In this document: positions 37,012 through 47,033 of the stretch, piece after piece
How the letters are laid out: the number at the start of each line of letters is the position of its first letter
How positions within the stretch are numbered: the first letter of the stretch is position 1
Assembly (NCBI GenBank): GCA_001664505.1
Contig: CP011806.1
Coordinates: 3,597,385 to 3,661,384 of the forward strand
Length of the DNA: 64,000 nucleotides
Direction: 5' to 3'
DNA from: Acidobacteria bacterium Mor1
Lineage (GTDB): Bacteria; Acidobacteriota; Polarisedimenticolia; Polarisedimenticolales; Polarisedimenticolaceae
Made by a program: the position numbers and the translations under genes
The notes under the pieces: generated by a model
Databases searched by the model: none
The model's input: the letters and a program-made list of their open reading frames with translations, nothing else
What the model was told of the DNA's origin: nothing

Positions 37012-38490
<1,479 letters not shown>

Positions 38491-39354
38491 CTAGCCCAGC
38501 GCCTGTGCGCCCGAAACGACTTCGATGATCTCGGTAGTAATCGCGGCCTGGCGAGCGCGGTTCATCGTCAAGGTCAACGATTCGATCAGCTCGCCGGCGT
38601 TGTTGGTCGCCGCATCCATGGCGGTCATGCGCGCCGCGTGTTCGGCGGCGACCGATTCGAGCAGTGCACGGAAGATCAGGATCTGCACGTGCTTCGGCAG
38701 CAGCGTCTTGAACAGCGCCGCCGGACTCGGCTCGTAGATGTACTCCTCGCTGGGTCCGTCTTCTTCACCGGCGAGGTCGTCGGACGCGATCGGCAGCAGC
38801 TGCTGCACGACCGGGTTCTGGGTCGACGCGGATTTGAACTCGTTGTACGCCACGTAGATCTTGTCGACGTCGCCGTCCAGGAACCGCTTCATCATGTCCT
38901 GGGAGATCTCGGCGGCCAGCGCAAAGTCGACGTTGCGCATCACGTTGAGCCACTCGCCGCGGATGTGGAAGCCGCGACGCTTGAAGTGCTCATGCCCCTT
39001 GCGACCCACACAGCTGATGGTCAGCTCGTTCTGGTTCTGCTCGGCAGCGAAGTTCGACGCCTGGCGCAGGATGTTCGTGTTGAACGCCCCGCAAAGGCCG
39101 CGGTCGCCGCTGACGACGATCAGTTCGACCCGATCCCCCTCGGCACGCTTGAGCAGCGGATGATCCTCGGGAGTCGCCCGCGACGCGAGGGACTGCAGGA
39201 CCTTTTCCATCTGCTGGGCGTAGGGCCGCGCGGCGAGCATGCGGTCCTGGGCTCGGCGCAACTTGGCGGCGCTGACCATCTTCATGGCCTTGGTCAGCTG
39301 CATCGTGTTCTTGACCGAACGGATGCGCCGCTTGATGTCTCTGGCTTTGGACAC
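38491..39354 (-). CDS. atpG: F1 ATP synthase gamma subunit
   Basis: The 287-residue central-stalk subunit is identified by its N-terminal helix (KARDIKRRIRSVKNTMQLTKAMKMV), the SGDRGLCGAFNTN motif and the C-terminal helix (MTAMDAATNNAGELIESLTL). It lies between atpA and atpD. Confidence 0.97.
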   Translation of the reverse strand: MSKARDIKRRIRSVKNTMQLTKAMKMVSAAKLRRAQDRMLAARPYAQQMEKVLQSLASRATPEDHPLLKRAEGDRVELIVVSGDRGLCGAFNTNILRQASNFAAEQNQNELTISCVGRKGHEHFKRRGFHIRGEWLNVMRNVDFALAAEISQDMMKRFLDGDVDKIYVAYNEFKSASTQNPVVQQLLPIASDDLAGEEDGPSEEYIYEPSPAALFKTLLPKHVQILIFRALLESVAAEHAARMTAMDAATNNAGELIESLTLTMNRARQAAITTEIIEVVSGAQALG

Positions 39355-39380
39355 CGGAGGTTCCCTCTATAAGTCCCGGA

Positions 39381-40940
<1,560 letters not shown>

Positions 40941-40942
40941 GC

Positions 40943-41485
40943 CTACTCCTCGGACATCTGACGACGCAGCGATTCGAGCTGGGTGCGCAGACTGCCGTCG
41001 TAAATCGTGGATCCCACTCGCGTGACCGCTCCGCCGATGAGCTCGGGCTCGATCGAGCACTGGAGGCGCACACGCTTGGAAGTCATTTTCTCGAGGGCCG
41101 ACTGGGCCCGCTGTTTCATTTCGTCGGACATGGGAACCGCCGTGGTGATCTCGGCGGCGACGACGCCCATGCTCTCCTCATAGATCTCGTGGTACGCCTG
41201 ACCGATCGACGGGAGCACCTCGGCGCGGCCCTGCTCGATCACCAGATGCAGGAAGCGCTCGGTCTCCGGGGGCATGGCGTGACGCTCGGCGATGGAGCTC
41301 AGGAGCTTCTTGCGATCGTCGCGGGCGACCGCGGGATCGAGCAGGAAGTCGCGCAGCTCCGGGGACTGACGGATGGACTCGCCGAGCGCGTTGAGGAAGG
41401 CGTCGACCTTCTCGCGGGCGGCCGGGTCCTGCAGGGCATCGAACATCGCACGCGCATAGCGCGACGCGAGCTTACGATCTTTCAC
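40943..41485 (-). CDS. atpH: F1 ATP synthase delta subunit
   Basis: The 180-residue stator subunit has the delta/OSCP pattern ([38 protein letters not shown], and a C-terminal [21 protein letters not shown]). It is the first gene of this operon; atpB, atpE and atpF are not present in the window, so the Fo genes must lie elsewhere. Confidence 0.95.
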   Translation of the reverse strand: MKDRKLASRYARAMFDALQDPAAREKVDAFLNALGESIRQSPELRDFLLDPAVARDDRKKLLSSIAERHAMPPETERFLHLVIEQGRAEVLPSIGQAYHEIYEESMGVVAAEITTAVPMSDEMKQRAQSALEKMTSKRVRLQCSIEPELIGGAVTRVGSTIYDGSLRTQLESLRRQMSEE

Positions 41486-41610
41486 GTGGCTCAGTCCTTA
41501 TCCGATGACTCGGTCGCTCGTTTGGAGGCCTTTTCGTGCGTTGCGGCCGGGGCCGCGGTGCGCACGTTCAGCGTGTCAATTGCTGAGGAGATCGTCCTGA
41601 AAGAAGGCGG

Positions 41611-41640
41611 AAAGTAGCACAGCGTTCTTTAGAGTGTCAA
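41611..41640 (-). promoter_or_regulatory. Sigma-70 promoter for the atp operon
   Basis: On the minus strand, TTGACA (41640-41635) is a perfect -35 box; 18 bp on is TACTTT (41616-41611). The predicted leader to atpH is about 120 bp. A second TTGACA downstream has no good -10. Confidence 0.6.
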
Positions 41641-41887
41641 ACACGCTGAGGGGCCCTCAGGAGCCGTTTGAACGGCCTCCGCGAGGGTTGTCTGCCGACG
41701 CGTTTCGGTGGCCCAACCGGTAGGGGTGGGAACCGCTGAACAGGGGGTACAGGGGTGACCCTGGTCGCGCCCCGGAGGGGCTCGGAACAAGGCTTGATCG
41801 CGCTCGAACCAGTGGGTTCGCGAAGCGCGGCCGGTGGCCCGCACCGCCGTCGGGAGCTCTCGTTGGATCTCGCCGACCAGGGTCGGC
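41641..41887. other. Non-coding gap between atp operon and palindrome cluster
   Basis: No credible gene is seen. Short frames here cross unconserved, low-complexity sequence and the downstream palindromes. The stretch begins with a small inverted repeat around GAGGGGCCCTC at 41649-41659 and otherwise shows nothing recognisable. Confidence 0.5.
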
Positions 41888-42033
41888 GCCGACAGAATTG
41901 TCGGCCAGAAGCCTTCCGCCGACATGTTTGTCGGCACCCTCGAGAAACGTTGCAGGAGAAGGCTTTTTCGAAGGGCACCCGGCCGGCCGACAATCTTGTC
42001 GGCCAGAGGCTTTTCGCCGACCATTTTGTCGGC
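41888..42033. repeat. Cluster of four 18-bp palindromes (GCCGACA-N4-TGTCGGC)
   Basis: Copies lie at 41888-41905, 41918-41935, 41986-42003 and 42016-42033. Arms are GCCGACA/TGTCGGC with AT-rich 4-base centres (GAAT, TGTT, ATCT, ATTT); the last copy has one mismatch. Each pair is exactly 30 bp apart start to start, with similar 12-bp spacers (CAGAAGCCTTCC and CAGAGGCTTTTC), so a 48-bp module is duplicated. The cluster sits 9 bp beyond the parB stop. It could be protein-binding sites or REP/BIME-like structures. Confidence 0.85.
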
Positions 42034-42042
42034 GGCCTCCCG

Positions 42043-42999
42043 CTAGCTGCTGACGCGAACCTTCATCAGCGCGTCGAAGATCCGCTGCATCTCCTCCTGG
42101 GAGTAGGCGTGGAGTTCGATGCGGCCGGCGCCCTTGGCGTTCTGCACGATCTTGACCTTGGTGCCGAGGGAGCGCTGGAGCTCCTCCTCGGCGGCGACCA
42201 CGTTGGGGTCGCGACCGGCAGGGGTCTCGATCTTCTCGGTGGAGCTACCGTCGGTCTCCGACATGCGTGAGACCAGCTTCTCCACCTGGCGCACCGACAG
42301 CCCTTGCTTGACCACCTGGTCGGCCAGCTCCGCCTGCTGCCCCGGACGGGGTACGCCGAGGAGCGCCCGGGCGTGACCCATGGAGAGCTCCCCCTGCCGG
42401 ACCCGGCGCTGCACCGTGCGCGGCAGCGCCAGCAGCCGCAGGCTGTTGGCCACCGTCGAGCGCTGCTTGCCGACCCGCTTGGCGATCTCGGCCTGGGTCA
42501 GCCCGAAGTCCTGCATCAGCGTCTGGTAGCCCAGCGCCTCTTCGATCGGGTTGAGTTCTTCCCGCTGGATGTTCTCTACCAGGGCGACCTCGAGCAGTCG
42601 GTCGTCGGGGACCTCCTTGATCACCACCGGGATGCGCATCAGCTCGGCGAGCTGGGCGGCGCGCCAACGACGCTCGCCGGCGATCAACTCGAAGCGACCG
42701 TCGGCCACCGGGCGCACCACCACCGGCTGCAGGACACCGTCCCGCTTGATCGAGTCGGCGAGGTTCTGCAGCGCCTCGTCGTCGAAGTCCTGCCGGGGCT
42801 GGCGGCGGTTGGGCCGGATCAGATCCAGATCGATCTCACGAAGCCCCGGCGCCGATGCCGGCGCTTCTTCAGCAGCGGCGGGCGCAGCGGTGGCGGTAGC
42901 CGTGGCGGCCTCCGCCGGCGCTTTCTTGGTTTTCGGGGTTTTGGGCGGCGCTTCCGGGATCAGGCTACGAAGCCCTTTGCCCAAAGCTTTCCTCTTCAT
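42043..42999 (-). CDS. parB: Chromosome-partitioning protein ParB
   Basis: The 318-residue protein starts at ATG 42999 (AAGGAG upstream), overlapping parA by 35 bp. It has the N-terminal KALGKGLRSLIP ParA-stimulating segment, a disordered Ala/Pro linker, then the ParB/Spo0J core. The core includes the CTPase box GERRWRAAQLAELM, ENIQREELNPIEEA and the helix-turn-helix LTQAEIAKRVGKQRSTVANSLRLL. It loads at parS, three copies of which lie just upstream of parA. Confidence 0.97.
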   Translation of the reverse strand: MKRKALGKGLRSLIPEAPPKTPKTKKAPAEAATATATAAPAAAEEAPASAPGLREIDLDLIRPNRRQPRQDFDDEALQNLADSIKRDGVLQPVVVRPVADGRFELIAGERRWRAAQLAELMRIPVVIKEVPDDRLLEVALVENIQREELNPIEEALGYQTLMQDFGLTQAEIAKRVGKQRSTVANSLRLLALPRTVQRRVRQGELSMGHARALLGVPRPGQQAELADQVVKQGLSVRQVEKLVSRMSETDGSSTEKIETPAGRDPNVVAAEEELQRSLGTKVKIVQNAKGAGRIELHAYSQEEMQRIFDALMKVRVSS

Positions 43000-43756
43000 G
43001 ATCGAGAATCTCCTTGGCCAACTTGAGGTAGGCCTCCGCTCCCTTGGAGCGGATGTCGTACAGGAAGATCGCCTTCCCATGGCTCGGTGCTTCACCCAGC
43101 CGGACGTTGCGGGGGATCACCGTCTCGTAGACCTGCTCGCCGAAGACCTCACGGACCTCGGCGACAACCTGGCGGGCCAGGGAGGTCCGGTCGTCATACA
43201 TGGTCAGCAGGATGCCGGCGATCTCGAGCTCCGGGTTCAGCGCTTCCCGGACCTGACGCACCGTCTCCATCAGCTGGGTGATGCCTTCCAGGGCCAGGTA
43301 CTCGCACTGGACCGGGATCAGGATCGCGTCGGCGGAAGCCAGGGCGTTGACCGTCAGCAGTCCGAGAGAGGGGGGACAGTCGATGAAGACATGGTCGAAC
43401 TGCTCCCGTACCGGATCCAGCATCGCCTTCAGCCGGTACTCCCGGGACTCCATGTCGACCATCTCGACTTCGGCGCCGATCAGGTCGTTGTCCGCCGGGA
43501 GGACCTTGAGGTGGGGGAGTTCCTCCACCGTCTTCACGATCCCCTGGTAGGTCGCGTCGCCGCATAGGGCGTCGTAGACGGTCTCCCGCTCGGGGTCCTT
43601 CTCGAAGCCCAGGGCCCGGGTGGAGTTGGCCTGGGGATCGAAATCCACCAGCAGGGTCGACTTCTCTGCGATGGCGAGAGCCGCGGCGACGTTTACCGCC
43701 GTCGTGGTCTTCCCGACACCGCCCTTCTGGTTCACAACGGCGATGATTCGGCCCAA
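42965..43756 (-). CDS. parA: Chromosome-partitioning ATPase ParA
   Basis: The 263-residue protein has the deviant Walker A NQKGGVGKTTTAVNVAAALA, LLVDFDPQANSTRALG and the FIDCPPSLGLLTVNAL motif. It moves ParB-parS complexes and so segregates the origin region. Its promoter must lie in the parS-containing stretch upstream, so ParB spreading could repress it. Confidence 0.97.
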   Translation of the reverse strand: MGRIIAVVNQKGGVGKTTTAVNVAAALAIAEKSTLLVDFDPQANSTRALGFEKDPERETVYDALCGDATYQGIVKTVEELPHLKVLPADNDLIGAEVEMVDMESREYRLKAMLDPVREQFDHVFIDCPPSLGLLTVNALASADAILIPVQCEYLALEGITQLMETVRQVREALNPELEIAGILLTMYDDRTSLARQVVAEVREVFGEQVYETVIPRNVRLGEAPSHGKAIFLYDIRSKGAEAYLKLAKEILDHEEESFGQRAS

Positions 43757-43819
43757 AACGGACGCTCCGTGGCTCGGGTTTCGAATGGATTGGGAACGGG
43801 CGCCACTCTACCACAGGCC

Positions 43820-43833
43820 GTTCCACGTGGAAC
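43820..43833. promoter_or_regulatory. parS centromere site 1
   Basis: GTTCCACGTGGAAC is the core of the bacterial parS consensus, a perfect palindrome. It lies 64 bp upstream of the parA start, in a probable promoter position. Confidence 0.93.
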
Positions 43834-43899
43834 ATCGACTGGAGCCGGGTTTGGCCACCGCTTGCCCCCGGGGCCCGGCTGCCAGTCGCCAGGGTCTTG

Positions 43900-43913
43900 G
43901 TTCCACGTGGAAC
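43900..43913. promoter_or_regulatory. parS centromere site 2
   Basis: This copy is an identical 14-bp palindrome, GTTCCACGTGGAAC, 80 bp after site 1. It is flanked by G and A, close to the full 16-mer. Confidence 0.93.
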
Positions 43914-43972
43914 ACCCCAACCGGCCGGCCGTCACCGGTCCACCCCCGCACCCCGCAGCTCACCCCCAGGCT

Positions 43973-43986
43973 GTTCCACGTGGAAC
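43973..43986. promoter_or_regulatory. parS centromere site 3
   Basis: This is the third identical core, 73 bp after site 2. The 317-bp gap 43757-44073 otherwise holds C/G-rich sequence without a gene. Confidence 0.93.
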
Positions 43987-44073
43987 CCCGATTCCCGCAC
44001 TTTGCCGTGGACATGGCTCCGCCATGCCGTATAGAGGCGATTACGATCCTGAAATGCGCCTGGAGTCCGCCTC

Positions 44074-44574
44074 ATGAAGCTTCGCACCCTGCTCGCACTA
44101 CTCGCCTGCTCCCTGATCATCTCGGCACCCGGTTGCCGCGTCGCCACCATCGATCCGGTGAGCTGCCCCTCGGAACTCCGTGAAGTCGGGGTCGCCCCCG
44201 CCGAGATGGCCTGGACCGATACCGCCGAGGCCCCGGCGTGGACCGATCAGGCCGATCCGCCCCTGTGGACCAATCAGGCGGATGCCACCCCCTGGACCGA
44301 TCAGCCCGGCGCAGCCCCCCAGTGGAGCCCGGCGTCGCCGTTCAACCCGGAGCCGCCCCAGGACCGCTTCGCCGAGGGGATGCCCCAGTGGAGCACCCTG
44401 GTCCCCGAGGTCCTCTGGACCGATGAGGCGCCTGTGGTCCCGTGGAGCACGGAGATCCCCGATGTCGGTTGGACCGACGCTGCCGACGGATTCGTCTGGA
44501 GCAGCGAGATGCCTGTGGTCGGCTGGACCGACCAGGCGGACGAGACCCCCTGGTCTCCGGACTGCGCCCGATAA
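44074..44574 (+). CDS. Lipoprotein of tandem Trp nonapeptide repeats
   Basis: The 166-residue protein has a signal with a lipobox-like APGC (Cys 21). It then has about twelve copies of a nine-residue unit, W(T/S)(D/N/T)-x-A-(D/E)-x-x-(P/x), for example AWTDQADPP and GWTDQADET. Tryptophans recur every nine residues, except for one 22-residue break in the middle. The protein is acidic. No family was recognised. It may form a regular beta or polyproline-like surface structure. It faces away from parA. Confidence 0.7.
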   Translation: MKLRTLLALLACSLIISAPGCRVATIDPVSCPSELREVGVAPAEMAWTDTAEAPAWTDQADPPLWTNQADATPWTDQPGAAPQWSPASPFNPEPPQDRFAEGMPQWSTLVPEVLWTDEAPVVPWSTEIPDVGWTDAADGFVWSSEMPVVGWTDQADETPWSPDCAR

Positions 44575-44622
44575 CGAAATCGTCACCGGTCGGCCGCAAC
44601 CGAGGCGCAAAGGGAGCCACTC

Positions 44623-44677
44623 GATGACGCTTTCGTCATCGCGCCTGAGGCGCCCCAGGGCTAACCCTTTTATTTTG
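44623..44677 (+). terminator. Candidate hairpins after the Trp-repeat gene
   Basis: GATGACG/CGTCATC (44623-44640) is a perfect 7-bp hairpin. AGGG/CCCT at 44657-44668 is followed by TTTATTTTG, a U-rich tract. The second is a weak intrinsic terminator; both lie after the 44574 stop. Confidence 0.4.
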
Positions 44678-44731
44678 TTGGATTTAGAGGATGCGCGGCG
44701 ACCGGCAGAACAGGCCGGCCGCCGCTTCTAA
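44624..44731 (+). CDS. Possible 35-aa small ORF
   Basis: ATG at 44624 is preceded by AAAGGGAG at 7 bases. The peptide (MTLSSSRLRRPRANPFILLD at its start) has no signal or known motif. It crosses the candidate terminator hairpins, which argues against it. Confidence 0.2.
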   Translation: MTLSSSRLRRPRANPFILLDLEDARRPAEQAGRRF

Positions 44732-44740
44732 CTCACTGAC

Positions 44741-45295
44741 CTAGTTGAGTTTACGGGACTTCCAGTACCGCGTGCCCGCGATATCCGCCTGGAGCATCAG
44801 CCCCGCTTCGGTGATCTGGAACACCGCCAGACCGTTCTCGAAGGTGGTCGCGGCGTTGGCCCCCGCCCGCCCGGCGACGGCGTTGGCCTGGGCATCGGCC
44901 TGCCAGCCGTTGTCGATGAAGTCCTCGAAGGTCTCCCGGTCCTGGAACAGGAAGATCACCTGGTACTTCTGGCCCCCCAACCCGACGTTGAGGCCGGCGG
45001 TTCCCATCCGCATGTAAGTCCGGGAACCGTTGGCGCGATCAACCGCGACTCCGGAACCACCCCCACCGCTGATGAACAACGACAGCTTGAGGTTGTCGAA
45101 AACCGCGTAGCCGGCGGCCTTGTCGTAGAGCCGCTGGGCCTTGTCGTTCTTGGCGAACAACACGTTCAACGCCTCGGTCGCCGCGGAGTCAATCTTGGCC
45201 TGCCGCTCTTCCTTCTTCTTGCCGGCGAGAGCGACGGGAACGAGAGAGAGACAGACGAGCAACACGATCGAACGATGCCAGGTACGCACGCGCAT
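44741..45295 (-). CDS. Ysc84-like (DUF500-type) exported lipid-binding protein
   Basis: The 184-residue product has a signal peptide (ending VALAG). The Ysc84/SYLF-type body includes AKNDKAQRLYDKAAGYAVFDNL, GGGGSGVAVDRANGSRTYMRMG, GLNVGLGGQKYQVIFLFQ and GRAGANAATTFENGLAVFQITEAGLML. The family binds phosphoinositides in eukaryotes; bacterial members are exported and poorly understood. AAGGAGG serves the ATG. A 6-bp inverted repeat GATCCC/GGGATC lies at 45315-45329 in its leader. Confidence 0.82.
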   Translation of the reverse strand: MRVRTWHRSIVLLVCLSLVPVALAGKKKEERQAKIDSAATEALNVLFAKNDKAQRLYDKAAGYAVFDNLKLSLFISGGGGSGVAVDRANGSRTYMRMGTAGLNVGLGGQKYQVIFLFQDRETFEDFIDNGWQADAQANAVAGRAGANAATTFENGLAVFQITEAGLMLQADIAGTRYWKSRKLN

Positions 45296-45496
45296 GGTGC
45301 CTCCTTTTCGGCGATCCCATCGGGATCACTCCCCTCGACTTCGACTATATGCCGAGACCGCAGGAATCGCTCATCCGGTTCCGCGGTCCTCCTGACCGCC
45401 GGCATCGGGTTTTCTGCGTTGTGTCGGCAGGCCGCGCCGGAGTAGATTCAGGGCACAGGCTTACTGTTCATCCGAGTGCCGAGGAGGAGGGGTCCT

Positions 45497-46420
45497 TTGA
45501 AACGCGGCACCCGCATGGCGGGGAGCCGTGTACCCCTGGCGCGGAACCCTGTCGACCGCATGCTCTGGCTCGTCGGTGACGATGCCGCGGACGCGTCTGC
45601 CTTGAAGGTGCGCGTCATCGCGCGGCTGTTGCTGATCGGTGCCGCCGTCGAGAACACCGAGGCGTTGCGCGCCTGGGCCTCCCAACCTCAATACGCCCTG
45701 CACGTCGGCCTCTGCGCGCTGTTCTGGATTGCCGCCGTCGCCGGTTGGTTCGAGCGCTACACACGCTACGCGGCGGTCGTCGCGGCGGCGGGGATGGTCG
45801 CCCATCACATCTCCGCGTTTCCCCTTAACGCCAACCACCATTACCTGTTGTTGCTCTGTCTGGCGCTGGTGGCCTTCTTCGATCATCGCTCCGACGAAGA
45901 GCGCAGCCTGCTGCTGGCCGGCCTCAAGTGGATCGCGCTGATCGGACTGTTCTACGCCGGCATCCAGAAGGTGCTCTGGGGCTACTACTTCCGCGGCGAG
46001 TTCCTGGCCTACGCCATCGCTCAGAACGAACGCTTCTCGAGCTTCTTCTCCTGGCTGATTCCCGCCGACGAACTGCAGCGACTCCGCGCGATCAAGCCAG
46101 GCGAGGGCGCCGGGCCCTACCGAGTCGACTCCCCGCTATTCATGGCGATGTCGAACCTCTCGTATCTCGGCGAGCTGATCCTGCCGCCGCTGCTGCTCTT
46201 CGCCCGGACCCGCACCTTCGCCGTCGCCGCGCTGCTGGTCTACGTCTTCGCCATCGAGGCGGGGGCGCGAGAGCTGTTCTTCGGTTTGATGATCGTCGGC
46301 CTGATCCTGCTGTTCGCACCGGCGAACTGGTTGCGCCGCAGCTTTCCGCTGTTCATCGCCGGCTACGTCTACCTGACCCTGCTCGCCCTTGGTTGGGTTC
46401 CCCGCTGGTACTTCACATGA
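45497..46420 (+). CDS. HTTM-like multi-span membrane protein
   Basis: The start TTG at 45497 is favoured by GAGGAGGAGG just upstream (45481-45490); ATG at 45515 is the alternative. The protein (307 residues from TTG) has about eight hydrophobic segments. Hydrophilic parts include HHISAFPLNANHHYLLLLCL and FYAGIQKVLWGYYFRGEFLA, which recall HTTM (vitamin-K carboxylase-like) or DoxX-type proteins. It overlaps the next gene by 4 bp. No enzymatic residues could be assigned with confidence. Confidence 0.7.
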   Translation: MKRGTRMAGSRVPLARNPVDRMLWLVGDDAADASALKVRVIARLLLIGAAVENTEALRAWASQPQYALHVGLCALFWIAAVAGWFERYTRYAAVVAAAGMVAHHISAFPLNANHHYLLLLCLALVAFFDHRSDEERSLLLAGLKWIALIGLFYAGIQKVLWGYYFRGEFLAYAIAQNERFSSFFSWLIPADELQRLRAIKPGEGAGPYRVDSPLFMAMSNLSYLGELILPPLLLFARTRTFAVAALLVYVFAIEAGARELFFGLMIVGLILLFAPANWLRRSFPLFIAGYVYLTLLALGWVPRWYFT

Positions 46421-46863
46421 GTCTCGGATTCAAGAAACACGCGGTGGTCGTGCTGCTGGTCCTGTTCGCCGCCTGGCCGGCGACTCACCACGTGTTGGCC
46501 CAGCGCTATCAATTCGACCCCTGGCGCTTCTTCGGCTGGGCGATGTACTCGACCCCCGATCCCAAGGTCGAGATCTACGCCGCCGAGGTCTACGGCGAGA
46601 AGGCGCGGCCGATCGATCTGGCCAACTCACCGGCGCTTCAGGAGACGAAGGACTTCGCCCACCGCCGATCGATCCTGGGCAAATGGGCGCCCCCTCATGA
46701 TCTGGCCGAGTCGCTGATGCAGCACTACCCCGACTCCGAGGGGATGATGATCCAGATCCGCCGGCTGGTCCTCGACCCTGAAACGGCGACGATCAAACCC
46801 CAGGACACGGTCTACCGCTTCGACCGCGGCTCCCGGGAGCCCCGCTTCGTCAAGGTGCACTGA
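46417..46863 (+). CDS. Small protein with N-terminal membrane anchor, partner of the HTTM-like protein
   Basis: The 148-residue protein begins at ATG 46417 inside the previous stop codon. It has one N-terminal span (VVVLLVLFAAWPATHHVLAQ) and a soluble domain (YQFDPWRFFGWAMYSTPDPKVEIY). HTTM-type genes are often followed by such a small protein containing an FFGWAMY-like motif. Function is unknown; the 4-bp overlap suggests the two form a complex. Confidence 0.72.
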   Translation: MSLGFKKHAVVVLLVLFAAWPATHHVLAQRYQFDPWRFFGWAMYSTPDPKVEIYAAEVYGEKARPIDLANSPALQETKDFAHRRSILGKWAPPHDLAESLMQHYPDSEGMMIQIRRLVLDPETATIKPQDTVYRFDRGSREPRFVKVH

Positions 46864-46886
46864 CCCTTCCCCTCCTTCGGGCTCGC

Positions 46887-46956
46887 TCCCTTCGACTCGC
46901 TTCGCTCGCTCAGGGCAGGCAGGGCAGGCAGGGCTGGCAGGGCAGGCAGGGCTGGC
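46887..46956. repeat. CTTCGACTCGC...GCTCAGGG element plus 9-bp tandem repeat
   Basis: A short dispersed-repeat-like element (CTCCCTTCGACTCGC followed by TTCGCTCGCTCAGGG) runs straight into five copies of AGGGC(A/T)GGC at 46912-46956. A related element occurs at 61319-61357. The region lies between two plus-strand genes and encodes nothing convincing. Confidence 0.7.
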
Positions 46957-47033
46957 GCTGGGGGGAGTCTCGTTTCCTCGCAACGGGAATCGCTGGACGG
47001 GCGTGTACACTCCGCGGCAAGGAGGGATGGTCG

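Noticed and set aside
41629-42024. Minus-strand 131-codon open frame across the palindrome cluster
   Set aside because: Its sequence is dictated by repeated palindromes and low-complexity DNA; no ribosome site or conserved pattern is seen.
46912-46956. Possible CRISPR-like array
   Set aside because: The five units are 9 bp each, contiguous and without spacers; this is a simple tandem repeat.
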